From assembly GCA_900543815.1 (NCBI GenBank), contig UQST01000017.1, forward strand, positions 1 to 54,826: a DNA stretch of 54,826 bases, written 5' to 3'. Positions 9,601 to 18,600 of the stretch are shown here, piece after piece. Within the stretch, counting starts at the first letter, position 1. Every line of letters starts with the position of its first letter. The notes beneath the pieces are model-generated. The model did not search any database, had not been told where the DNA came from, and saw nothing but the letters and a program-made list of their open reading frames with translations. Origin of the DNA: an uncultured Prevotellaceae bacterium (lineage in GTDB: Bacteria; Bacteroidota; Bacteroidia; Bacteroidales; Bacteroidaceae). The position numbers were made by a program, and so were the translations under genes.

Positions 9601-10487
9601 ACTACACAGCTGTACAACTCAGCGGTTGGACCAACGACGAGCACACCAACAAGCTCATTGGCCAGCTGATTATCAACTACCTGAAGAAGTTCAAGATTCT
9701 TGATGCAGAGATGAAGCGCAAGAAGTTCGCCATCACTATCGGCGACGAGCTTCCCTCTGGCATTATCCAGATGGCCAAGGTATATATTGCCAAGAAGCGT
9801 AAGATTGGCGTAGGTGATAAGATGGCCGGTCGTCATGGTAACAAGGGTATTGTAAGTAAGATTGTCCGTCAGGAGGATATGCCTTTCTTGGCAGACGGAA
9901 CACCTGTGGATATCGTGCTCAACCCTCTGGGTGTGCCTTCTCGAATGAACATCGGACAGATCTTTGAGACAGTGCTTGGTTATGCAGGTCTGAAGCTCGG
10001 GGTCAAGTTCGCTACTCCCATCTTCGATGGTGCCACACTGGATGACCTGTGTGAGTGGACCGACAAGGCTGGTCTGCCCCGTTACAGCTCTACACAGCTT
10101 TATGATGGCGCTACCGGTGAGGCATTCGACCAGTTGGCTACTGTGGGTGTTGCCTACATGCTCAAGCTCGGCCACATGGTTGAGGACAAGATGCACGCAC
10201 GTAGCATTGGCCCGTACTCACTCATTACCCAGCAGCCCTTGGGCGGTAAGGCACAGTTCGGTGGACAGCGTTTCGGAGAGATGGAGGTGTGGGCCGTCGA
10301 GGCATTCGGCGCTTCTCACGTGCTCCAGGAAATTCTGACCATCAAGAGTGATGATGTTGTAGGTCGTAGCAAGGCATATGAGGCCATCGTCAAGGGTGAC
10401 GCTATGCCTACACCTGGTATCCCCGAGTCACTCAATGTGTTGCTGCATGAGTTGCGCGGTCTGGGACTGAGTATCACTCTGGAATAA
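6666..10487 (+). CDS. rpoB: RNA polymerase subunit beta
   Basis: This 1273-residue protein is the catalytic beta subunit. The rifampicin-binding region is recognisable near residues 475-505 (LSQFMDQTNPLAEVTHKRRL), with the Gln, Asp, His, Arg and Ser positions that define the sensitive wild type. Downstream are RLCPIESPEGPNIGLI, the NEDAI-like GYNYEDAIVLNER and the C-terminal KMAGRHGNKGIVSKI block. The family end EALNVLLHELRGLGL is matched by ESLNVLLHELRGLGLSITLE. It lies 34 nt before rpoC. The start at 6666 follows the attenuator hairpin after rplL. Confidence 0.98.
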   Translation: MAKLVNQRVNFASVKSPMPYPDFLEVQLKSFKDFLQLDTPPELRKNDGLYKVFSENFPIADTRNNFVLEFLDYYIDPPRYSIEECLERGLTYSVPLKAKLKLFCTDPDHEDFDTVIQDVFLGPIPYMTNNGTFVINGAERVVVSQLHRSPGVFFGSSVHANGTQLYSARIIPFKGSWIEFATDINNVMYAYIDRKKKLPVTTLLRAIGYETDKDILEIFDLAEEVKVTRENLKQYVGRKLAARVLKSWVEDFVDEDTGEVVSIERNEVILDRERVVDEDAIELILSSNVPTILVHKDDSQEEGRSSDYSTIFDTLQKDITNSEKEAVLYIYRQLRNADPADDASAREVINNLFFSDKRYDLGEVGRYRINHKLNLHTDMDVRVLTKEDIIEIIKYLIELVNSNAKVDDIDHLSNRRVRTVGEQLNNQFAVGLARMGRTIRERMNVRDNEVFTPTDLINAKTISSVINTFFGTNALSQFMDQTNPLAEVTHKRRLSALGPGGLSRERAGFEVRDVHFTHYGRLCPIESPEGPNIGLISSLCVFAKINDLGFIETPYRKVNNGVVDLSDKGIQYMTAEEEEGKIIGQGNAPLNDDGTFIRTKVKCREDDDYPVVPPSEVDYMDVAPQQIASIAAALIPFLEHDDAHRALMGSNMMRQAVPLMRSEAPIVGTGIERQVCENSRTMITAEGAGVVEYVDATTIRILYDRTEDEEFVSFEPALKEYRIPKFRRTNQSMTIDLRPICNKGDRVVEGQILTEGYSTEDGELALGKNLLVAYMPWKGYNYEDAIVLNERVVREDILTSVHVEEFSLEVRETKRGMEELTSDIPNVSEEATKDLDENGIIRIGARVTPGDIMIGKITPKGESDPSPEEKLLRAIFGDKAGDVKDASLKASPSLNGIVIDKKLFSKAVKTRAAKQQDKPRLAAIDEEFNDKVEDLKAILVDKLIELTRDKKSQGVKDYMGADLIAKGAPITSSVLNTFDYTAVQLSGWTNDEHTNKLIGQLIINYLKKFKILDAEMKRKKFAITIGDELPSGIIQMAKVYIAKKRKIGVGDKMAGRHGNKGIVSKIVRQEDMPFLADGTPVDIVLNPLGVPSRMNIGQIFETVLGYAGLKLGVKFATPIFDGATLDDLCEWTDKAGLPRYSSTQLYDGATGEAFDQLATVGVAYMLKLGHMVEDKMHARSIGPYSLITQQPLGGKAQFGGQRFGEMEVWAVEAFGASHVLQEILTIKSDDVVGRSKAYEAIVKGDAMPTPGIPESLNVLLHELRGLGLSITLE

Positions 10488-10521
10488 TGAATAACGTACT
10501 CTTTTAGACAAAGGATATTAT

Positions 10522-13500
10522 ATGGCTTTTAAGAAAGAAACTAAGGTAAAAACAAACTTTACCAAGATAACCATTGGCCTGGCTTCTCCCGAAGAGATTC
10601 TGGAGAACTCGTATGGTGAGGTCCTGAAACCAGAGACCATCAACTACCGTACCTACAAGCCCGAGCGCGACGGTCTCTTCTGCGAGCGCATTTTCGGTCC
10701 CACCAAGGACTACGAGTGCCATTGCGGAAAGTACAAGCGCATCCGCTATAAGGGTATCGTCTGCGACCGCTGTGGAGTGGAAGTGACAGAGAAGAAGGTT
10801 CGCCGCGAGCGCAGCGGACACATCCAGTTGGTGGTGCCTGTTGCCCACATCTGGTATTTCCGTTCTCTGCCCAACAAGATAGGTTACCTTCTGGGTATTC
10901 CCACCAAGAAGCTCGACTCTATTATATATTATGAGCGTTATGTCGTGATTCAGCCTGGTGTGATGGAGAACGATCCTGATGCACCTCTGGCACGTCTTGA
11001 CCTCCTTTCAGAGGACGAGTATCTGAATGTGTTGGATAAGCTTCCCCAGAACAACGCATATCTTGACGATTCTGACCCCAACAAGTTCATCGCCAAGATG
11101 GGTGCAGAGGCCATTTATGACCTTCTCCTCCAGCTTGACCTCGACTCACTTTCTTACCAGCTTCGCGACCTGGCAAGCCAGGATACCGCTCAGCAGCGTA
11201 AGAATGAGGCTCTGAAGCGTCTGCAGGTTGTAGAGAGCTTCCGTGCCAGCCGTGGCCGCAACAAGCCCGAGTGGATGATCATGAAGATTCTTCCTGTCAT
11301 TCCGCCCGAGTTGCGTCCTCTGGTTCCCCTGGATGGTGGACGTTTCGCTACCAGTGACCTCAATGACCTTTATCGTCGTGTTATTATCCGCAACAACCGT
11401 CTGAAGCGTCTCATTGAGATCAAGGCTCCCGAGGTGATTCTGCGTAATGAGAAGCGTATGTTGCAGGAGGCCGTTGACAGTCTCTTCGACAACAGCCGCA
11501 AGAGCAGCGCTGTCAAGACCGAGAACAATCGTCCTCTCAAGTCACTCAGCGATTCACTCAAGGGTAAGCAGGGACGCTTCCGTCAGAACTTGCTCGGTAA
11601 GCGTGTTGACTACTCTGCTCGTTCTGTGATTGTCGTTGGTCCCGAGCTCAAGATGGGCGAGTGCGGACTGCCTAAGCTGATGGCAGCAGAGCTCTACAAG
11701 CCGTTCATCATCCGTAAGCTCATCGAGCGCGGTATTGTGAAGACAATGAAGAGCGCCAAGAAGATTGTTGACCGCAAGGATCCCATCATCTGGGATATCC
11801 TTGAGCATGTGATGAAGGGTCATCCAGTGTTGCTCAACCGTGCTCCTACACTGCACCGTCTGGGTATTCAGGCTTTCCAGCCCAAGATGATTGAGGGTAA
11901 GGCTATCCAGCTGCATCCTCTCGCATGTACTGCGTTCAACGCCGACTTCGATGGTGACCAGATGGCTGTGCATTTGCCTTTGAGCAACGAGGCAATTCTC
12001 GAGGCTCAGATTCTCATGCTTCAGTCACACAATATTCTTAATCCTGCCAACGGTGCTCCTATCACTGTTCCCTCTCAGGATATGGTGCTTGGTCTGTACT
12101 ACATCACCAAGCTTCGTCCCGGAGCCAAGGGTGCTGGTCTCAAGTTCTATGGTCCCGAGGAGGCTATCATTGCCTACAATGAGGATCGTGTGGATGTGCA
12201 TGCACCTGTTCATGTGATTGTTGACGACAAGCTCGAGGACGGTTCCATCGGCAAGCGCATGGTGGAGACTTCTGTTGGCCGTGTGATTGCCAACGAGATC
12301 ATTCCCGTTGAGGTGGGTTACTTCAATGATGTGATTTCCAAGAAGACTCTGCGCGGCATCATCACCAATGTCATCAAGACGGTGGGTGTAGCACGTGCCT
12401 GCGAGTTCCTCGATGGTATCAAGAACCTCGGTTATCGTCTGGCTTATGAGGGCGGACTGTCCTTTAACCTGGGTGATATTATCATTCCTAAGGAGAAGGA
12501 AGCACTCATCAAGAAGGGTAACGACGAAATCGAACGTATCTCTTCTGAGTACGGAATGGGATTCATCACCGATAAGGAGCGTTACAACCAGGTTATTGAC
12601 ACCTGGACACATGTCAACAACGAGCTCTCTGCTGTGCTGATGAAGACGATGAAGGAGGCCGACCAGGGCTTCAACGCTGTGTATATGATGCTTGACAGTG
12701 GAGCCCGTGGTAGTGCAGGTCAGATTAGCCAGTTGAGTGGTATGCGTGGTCTGATGGCCAAGCCTCAGAAGGCTGGTGCCGAACCTCTTACCATTGAGAA
12801 CCCCATCCTTTCTAACTTTAAGGAGGGAATGTCTGTGCTGGAGTACTTCATCTCTACCCATGGTGCCCGTAAGGGTCTGGCCGATACCGCTCTGAAGACA
12901 GCCGACGCCGGTTATCTTACCCGTCGTCTGGTTGACGTGAGTCACGATGTGATTATCAATGAGGAGGATTGCGGTACTCTGCGTGGTCTGATGTGTACAG
13001 CGCTGAAGAATGGTGACGAGATCATCAGCAGCCTCTCCGAGCGCATTTTGGGCCGTGTATCAGTACACGATATCATACATCCCACCACAGGCAAGCTTAT
13101 CTGTGCTGCCGGTGAAGAAATCAACGAGGCCAAGGCCAAGGAGATTGAGGAGAGCCCCATCGAGATGGTGGAAATCCGCTCAGTGCTCACCTGTGAGAGC
13201 AAGAAGGGCGTCTGCATGAAGTGTTATGGTCGCAACCTTGCCACCAGCCGTATGGTTCAGAAGGGTGAGGCTGTGGGTGTGATTGCCGCCCAGTCAATTG
13301 GTGAGCCTGGTACACAGCTTACTCTGCGTACCTTCCACGCCGGTGGTGTGGCAAGTAACGCTGCTGCCAACGCTATGATTCGTGCCAAGTATGATGCACG
13401 TGTCGAGTTTGACGAGTTGCGTACAGTAGATATCGTTGACGAGGAAGAGAAGGCAGCTCAGGTGGTGGTAAGCCGTCTGACTGAAATCCGCTTCGTTGAG

Positions 13501-14823
13501 CCCAGCACAGGCATTGTGCTCTTGAGTCAGGATGTACCCTATGGCAGTAAGCTCTACTTCAAGGAGGGCGACCTTGTCAAGAAGGGTGATGTAGTGGCCA
13601 AGTGGGATCCCTTCAACGCCGTTATCGTTACAGAGTCTGCAGGTAAGCTGCAGTTCGAGAACGTCATCGAGGGTGTTACCTATCGTGTAGAGAGCGACGA
13701 GGCCACTGGCTTGCGCGAGCTCATCGTGACTGAGTCAAAGGACAAAACCAAGGCACCTGCTGTGCATGTGCTCGATGCCAATGGCGAGCCTCTGCGCAAC
13801 TACAACTTCCCCATCGGTGGTCACATTGCAGTGGCCGACGGACAGGTGGTGAAGGCTGGTGATGTGCTGGTGAAGATTCCTCGTGTAGTAGGTGGTGGCG
13901 GTGATATCACCGGTGGTCTGCCTCGTGTAACCGAGCTGTTCGAGGCTCGTAACCCCAGCAACCCCGCAGTCGTAACCGAAATCGACGGTGAGGTGACTAT
14001 GGGTAAGGTGAAGCGCGGCAACCGTGAGATTACCGTCAAGTCCAAGCTTGGACAGGAGCGCAAGTATATGGTACCCTTGAGTAAGCAGATTCTGGTGCAG
14101 GAGAATGACTCCGTGCGTGCCGGAACTCCCCTTTCTGATGGTGCCATCACACCTGCCGACATCCTGGCCATCAAGGGCCCCACAGCCGTTCAGGAGTATA
14201 TCGTCAACGAGGTGCAGGATGTGTATCGCCTGCAGGGTGTGAAGATTAACGACAAGCACTTCGAGGTTATCGTGCGTCAGATGATGCGTAAGGTACAGAT
14301 CAACGAGCCTGGTGATACCAACTTCCTTGAGCTTCAGATGGTGGACAAACTCGAGTTCGCCGAGGAGAACGACCGCATCTGGGGGAAGAAGGTGGTTACC
14401 GATCCCGGAGACTCTGAGACCTTGCAGAAGGGTCAGATTGTTACTGCCCGCCGCCTGCGCGACGAGAACTCCAGCCTCAAGCGCCGTGACCTTCGCACAG
14501 TGGAGGTACGTGACGCCCAGCCTGCAACTTCTACCCAGATTCTTCAGGGTATCACCCGTGCGGCTCTGCAGACCAGCAGCTTCATGTCAGCAGCATCCTT
14601 CCAGGAGACAACCAAGGTGCTCAACGAGGCAGCCATCAATGGCAAGAGCGATTACTTGGAGGGCATGAAGGAGAACGTGATTTGCGGTCACCTCATTCCC
14701 GCAGGTACAGGTCTGCGCGAGTTCGATAAGATTATCGTGACCAGCCGTGAGGACTACGAGCGCTCACTCTCCAGCCGCAAGACTCTCCTTGAGTTTGCCG
14801 ATGAGCTGGCTCCTCAGTCTTAA
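10522..14823 (+). CDS. rpoC: RNA polymerase subunit beta'
   Basis: This 1433-residue protein is the beta' subunit. The N-terminal zinc site is CHCGKYKRI...CDRCG (from about residue 66). The catalytic Mg-binding loop NADFDGDQMAVH begins near residue 473. The second zinc site includes CESKKGVCMKCYGRN, and the trigger loop/bridge region reads AVGVIAAQSIGEPGTQLTLR. It is the last gene of the ribosomal/RNA polymerase block. A strong terminator begins 31 nt after the stop. Confidence 0.98.
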   Translation: MAFKKETKVKTNFTKITIGLASPEEILENSYGEVLKPETINYRTYKPERDGLFCERIFGPTKDYECHCGKYKRIRYKGIVCDRCGVEVTEKKVRRERSGHIQLVVPVAHIWYFRSLPNKIGYLLGIPTKKLDSIIYYERYVVIQPGVMENDPDAPLARLDLLSEDEYLNVLDKLPQNNAYLDDSDPNKFIAKMGAEAIYDLLLQLDLDSLSYQLRDLASQDTAQQRKNEALKRLQVVESFRASRGRNKPEWMIMKILPVIPPELRPLVPLDGGRFATSDLNDLYRRVIIRNNRLKRLIEIKAPEVILRNEKRMLQEAVDSLFDNSRKSSAVKTENNRPLKSLSDSLKGKQGRFRQNLLGKRVDYSARSVIVVGPELKMGECGLPKLMAAELYKPFIIRKLIERGIVKTMKSAKKIVDRKDPIIWDILEHVMKGHPVLLNRAPTLHRLGIQAFQPKMIEGKAIQLHPLACTAFNADFDGDQMAVHLPLSNEAILEAQILMLQSHNILNPANGAPITVPSQDMVLGLYYITKLRPGAKGAGLKFYGPEEAIIAYNEDRVDVHAPVHVIVDDKLEDGSIGKRMVETSVGRVIANEIIPVEVGYFNDVISKKTLRGIITNVIKTVGVARACEFLDGIKNLGYRLAYEGGLSFNLGDIIIPKEKEALIKKGNDEIERISSEYGMGFITDKERYNQVIDTWTHVNNELSAVLMKTMKEADQGFNAVYMMLDSGARGSAGQISQLSGMRGLMAKPQKAGAEPLTIENPILSNFKEGMSVLEYFISTHGARKGLADTALKTADAGYLTRRLVDVSHDVIINEEDCGTLRGLMCTALKNGDEIISSLSERILGRVSVHDIIHPTTGKLICAAGEEINEAKAKEIEESPIEMVEIRSVLTCESKKGVCMKCYGRNLATSRMVQKGEAVGVIAAQSIGEPGTQLTLRTFHAGGVASNAAANAMIRAKYDARVEFDELRTVDIVDEEEKAAQVVVSRLTEIRFVEPSTGIVLLSQDVPYGSKLYFKEGDLVKKGDVVAKWDPFNAVIVTESAGKLQFENVIEGVTYRVESDEATGLRELIVTESKDKTKAPAVHVLDANGEPLRNYNFPIGGHIAVADGQVVKAGDVLVKIPRVVGGGGDITGGLPRVTELFEARNPSNPAVVTEIDGEVTMGKVKRGNREITVKSKLGQERKYMVPLSKQILVQENDSVRAGTPLSDGAITPADILAIKGPTAVQEYIVNEVQDVYRLQGVKINDKHFEVIVRQMMRKVQINEPGDTNFLELQMVDKLEFAEENDRIWGKKVVTDPGDSETLQKGQIVTARRLRDENSSLKRRDLRTVEVRDAQPATSTQILQGITRAALQTSSFMSAASFQETTKVLNEAAINGKSDYLEGMKENVICGHLIPAGTGLREFDKIIVTSREDYERSLSSRKTLLEFADELAPQS

Positions 14824-14854
14824 GTTCTGACTGCATAACAGTTTTATAATAGAT

Positions 14855-14890
14855 AAATCCCCACTCCGCTGAAAGGCAGAGTGGGGATTT
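14855..14890 (+). terminator. Rho-independent terminator after rpoC
   Basis: A perfect 12-bp stem AAATCCCCACTC (14855-14866) / GAGTGGGGATTT (14879-14890) with a 12-nt loop, followed by GTCGTTTC. It ends the rplK-rpoC transcript. Confidence 0.85.
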
Positions 14891-14924
14891 GTCGTTTCTG
14901 TACACCCCTTATTCATGCTGTAAT

Positions 14925-15030
14925 CATCCGAATCAAGGTTGCCTTTTCCATATCTCGTTGACCTGCTTGCCTTGCAACCATCCTAAACAAACCGCCTTTT
15001 CCATAACGTTGATACAGTTTACCTTTGTTC
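14925..15030. repeat. Imperfect tandem direct repeat, about 53 bp
   Basis: The exact 12-mer GCCTTTTCCATA occurs at 14941-14952 and 14994-15005, preceded each time by CATCC (14925 and 14979). The surrounding bases are similar, so this is two diverged copies of a unit of about 53 bp. Confidence 0.6.
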
Positions 15031-15243
15031 CTCAAAAAAGATTCTTGCTGTTCGGCAAAACTTTTGCAAGCAACAATAATTAGGGCTAACACTTCTCACG
15101 AGGGTATCACTTAAGATGGGCTATCGAGTCACCAATATCTTGAACAGAATTATCTGCTTCATTTCTACTATGTTGACAATAAGGAAACGAAGGCTCCTGA
15201 TGCACTTCTAGTCAGTCTTCGTGATGGGGAAGAAACTCTCTGT

Positions 15244-15337
15244 CACCGTCCAAGCCTAGGCTGGACGGTGGATGAAGCTTGGATACTTTTGCAACGCAGT
15301 ATATATTCTATGACCGTCCAGCCTAGGGTTGAACGGT
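15244..15337. repeat. Pair of CCTAGG-centred inverted repeats
   Basis: 15244-15270 is a near-perfect palindrome beginning CACCGTCCA and centred on AGCCTAGGCT. 15313-15337 is a related element in the opposite orientation (ACCGTCCAGCCTAGG...AACGGT). Between them lies the 17-mer CTTGGATACTTTTGCAA (15278-15294), which recurs exactly at 27639-27655. Confidence 0.7.
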
Positions 15338-15617
15338 GGAGCATCCTGCTTAGCCGGCCTTGGAGGTGGAAAGTAATCCCGAAACAGTACTGGTTCGTTG
15401 CCCAAGAAGAGTACGCTGACCCTTTCGTATGCCATGAAGTGTTCTTACGACAGAGAGAATATTGTCATCCTCAAATACGCAACTAAGCCCTTCAATGTCC
15501 TTCTTGCGTGTACACGTCCTCTCATTACAGAATTAGCAAATAACCCCCAATCGGTCATTGGAAAATTAGTTCCTTTTTTGCCTTGAGACAATTCATGTGT
15601 TATGGCCATATAGGCGG

Positions 15618-18600
15618 CTACGGCTTGCTGTCGTTTGACTTTTTGTACGGGAAATCTCCGTTCCACAGCAATGTGCCGTCTTCAGATTGTCCTTGTGCAT
15701 CTGCACTTGGCTCGGTCTGGCGGCTGCAGTTGTAGAATTTCACTTCAGCCTCACCGTTGCTGTCCAGCTTGATGTGCGGGTTCCAGTAGAGCGTGCGGCG
15801 GTAGTCGGCGGGCTTGTCGGCCAGTTTCCTTCGGCTGTAGTCGGGGCTGTAGAACTCGGCGGGATAGGCAAACCCCTGCAGGGTGTAGTGCCTGTCGCGG
15901 TAATACATGCGCTCCCTTTGGTCTGCATAGGGATAACTTACCAGCGTGGTTACAGGCAGGTCGGTGCCCCGATAGCGCCAGTTGCCAGGCAGTCGGCGGT
16001 TATAGTCGGTGTAGAGTAGCTCCTTGTCAATGCCCCGGTCGTATTCTCTTTCTTCTTCCTTGGAGTGTATCTCGGAGAATGAAACCAGGTACTTACGTGC
16101 ATAGAGCGAGTCTTCGGGTACACCCTCGAACATGTCTCGGTACGGAGGCAATGACCTGCGCATGGGTGAGATTCCGTATCTCATTTCGATATTGTCATAT
16201 TGTGTGTTCTCCTCGAGCTTTCCCTGTGTGCGTTCGCGCCAGATGGGAGCCTGCACGTAGGGATAGTCCATTCCGTAGTCGGCCACCATGTAGCGTGCGA
16301 ATTTGTACATGCCGGCATCGAATGTGAGATTGAAAGCCTCCTCTGCGTCTATGATGAGACAGGGCATCGAGTCGTCAAATCCCCTCATGCCGTTGTGCCG
16401 TGCATGCACCGACACCTCCCTCATATTATATGCGCTGTCGGCATCCAGTGCAAACGGAAGAATACTGTCTTCCCTCTCCGGCCTCTGTGCCAGTCTGCTT
16501 TGGTAATGGGTGTACGGAGCCACGAAGCGAGGGTAGGGCCACTGCACGCGTGAGAGGTAGTCGGCTGGTTGGATGTCGAAGCGTGCTTTCTTGATTTTGT
16601 TCTCGGGTGCGCGTCTGTCATCTCCTTCCTTGTATTCAGCCCCTTGGATCCATTGGTACTTCCTGCGTTTGCGCTTGCTCCATTTGGTGGTGTCTGCAGC
16701 GCTGAGGAAGAATACGGCCTGTCCGTAGAACGGAGGCAGCTGTATCTGGAAGCGCCCGTTCCTGGTAGTCCGCTCGTTTATGGCTATCTTCGTTCCGTCG
16801 GTTGATACCAGTTCGGAGTGGACTTTGACGTCTTGCTTGCTTTTCTGGTACATCTGCGTGAGCATATCCTGCCTGTCCTGCCGCCTGGTCTTCTTCTCAT
16901 GCTCCTTATAAGCCTTCTCTGCGTCATCTTCCGGCGTCTCTTCCTGCCTGTATTCCTTGGGGATGCCCGTCCGCGAAGGCTTGGCAGGCTTTGAGGATTC
17001 TGCATCGCGATGGAACATGGAAGACAGGCTGGGGCTCATGAGATTGCGTACATTATAGTTATAGCTTGCGTTCTTCTTATATACACGCCCTTTTAGTATG
17101 GGTGCCTGTTCGGCAGGCTGGCTCAGTTCCCATGCTCCGCGTACGGCCATATCCTGCCATCTGAAGCGCCTCCAGCCCTGTGTGAGCATCAGCAGGTCCA
17201 GTGCCGTCCGCCTTTCCTCGTCGTCCTGCTCGAAGTACCAGCCCGGATTGGGCACGAATCCCCGTATCTCGCTGGCCAGGAGCATCTCGGTGAGTATGCT
17301 TCCGTTGTCGTACAGGAAATCGCGCATGTTGTCGTCCCTCACCGTGAGCGACACGCTTCCTCCGGCCTGCCGTGCTTTCACCCGCAGGCTCACAGGCTCG
17401 TAGGGTGCATATTCAGGCTTGAGTCCCTGGATGTCGAGTGTGGGTTCCATGTCGCAGCCGTTCCTTGCGAAGAAGAGTCGGTCGGCATACACATAGCCGC
17501 GTCTGTCAAATACGGTCAGCTGGTAAACGCCCGAGCCTTCCAACAGTGAGTTGCTTATGTCAAAGAGCCATCCTTCAGTCCCTGCCTCCAGAGTCTCCAG
17601 CCTGCGGAAAGCTATTGTCCTTCCCTCATGCATGAGGGTGAGTGCCAAGTTCCGGGCGGGCAGGTTGGGTGATGTGGCGATGTGGGCAGTCCATCCGTTT
17701 TCATCCTGTTCCATCCTCAGGGCTACGCCCAGTGTGTCGGCCTGTGGCAGGTCGGCTTGGGCCTTCTTGCCGTCTGCCGTCACGAAGGTCACCTTCTGTT
17801 TTTTCTTTCCCGACGGGGTGAGCGTGATGGTTCCGCGGCCTCTGTTCACCACCCTGGCAGAGTCCTGCCCGTAGTGCAGCCATCCATCCACCCATTGCCC
17901 GTCGTCCCATGCCGCTTCGAAAGCCATGCGGCAGGGCAGTCCTGTGACCAGTGTCCCTCCTTCGGGAAAGAGCGTGAGCGTGAGTTCATGCTTGTCCCTG
18001 TTGCGCCTGAAGTAGCGTCGCTTGCCCCTCAGGGTCACATCGCGTGTGAATTCACCGGGCTCCTCCGGGCGGTCATATACGGGGAATACGCGACTGTAGA
18101 GTTTCGCATAGTCGCGGAAGTAGGCCCGCTCCTGTTCCTTGGATTCAAACCATGTGAAGGCCCATGGCGAGTGCTTGCGGTCATAGCCTCCCCAGTTGAG
18201 CTGCCATCTGGTGTAGGCCCGCAGCTCGTATAGTCCTGCATACTGTATCAGATGGTCAAGTGCGAAGAACCCTTCTCCCTGTCCGTCGTGCATCTGCACC
18301 AGCTTGCGCTCCACCAGATAACCCTCCTGCCCGTAGAGTTCCACGTAGAGCAGGCCGCTCACGTCGGACGGCCGTCCGGTGTCGGTGCGCCTGGTGTAGG
18401 CGGTGAACCAGATGGTGTCGCCCAGTTGGTAGCATGTGTTGTCCATGTGTACATACACCTTCTCCTGCGGGATGGTACGTCCGAAGGCCCGCAGGCGCTC
18501 CACCAGCGGACGGAAACTGCCGCTGGCAGCGGCAAGCGAGTCGGGGCTGTAGGCGGGCGCTTCTGCCTCTCTGGCTATCTCCACGGCGGTAGTATCGCCC

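Larger units (their letters stand above)
14891..15617. other. Gene-poor stretch with degraded coding traces
   Basis: No convincing gene lies here. An open plus-strand frame from a TAA at about 15112 to 15486 encodes Trp-rich sequence (WILLQ, RWKVIPKQYWF) without a good start. A minus-strand frame at about 15445-15617 encodes MAITHELSQGKKGTNF. Neither is a family I recognise. I read the stretch as decayed coding DNA interrupted by repeats. A TACCTTTG box at 15020-15027 lacks a clear -33 partner. Confidence 0.5.
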
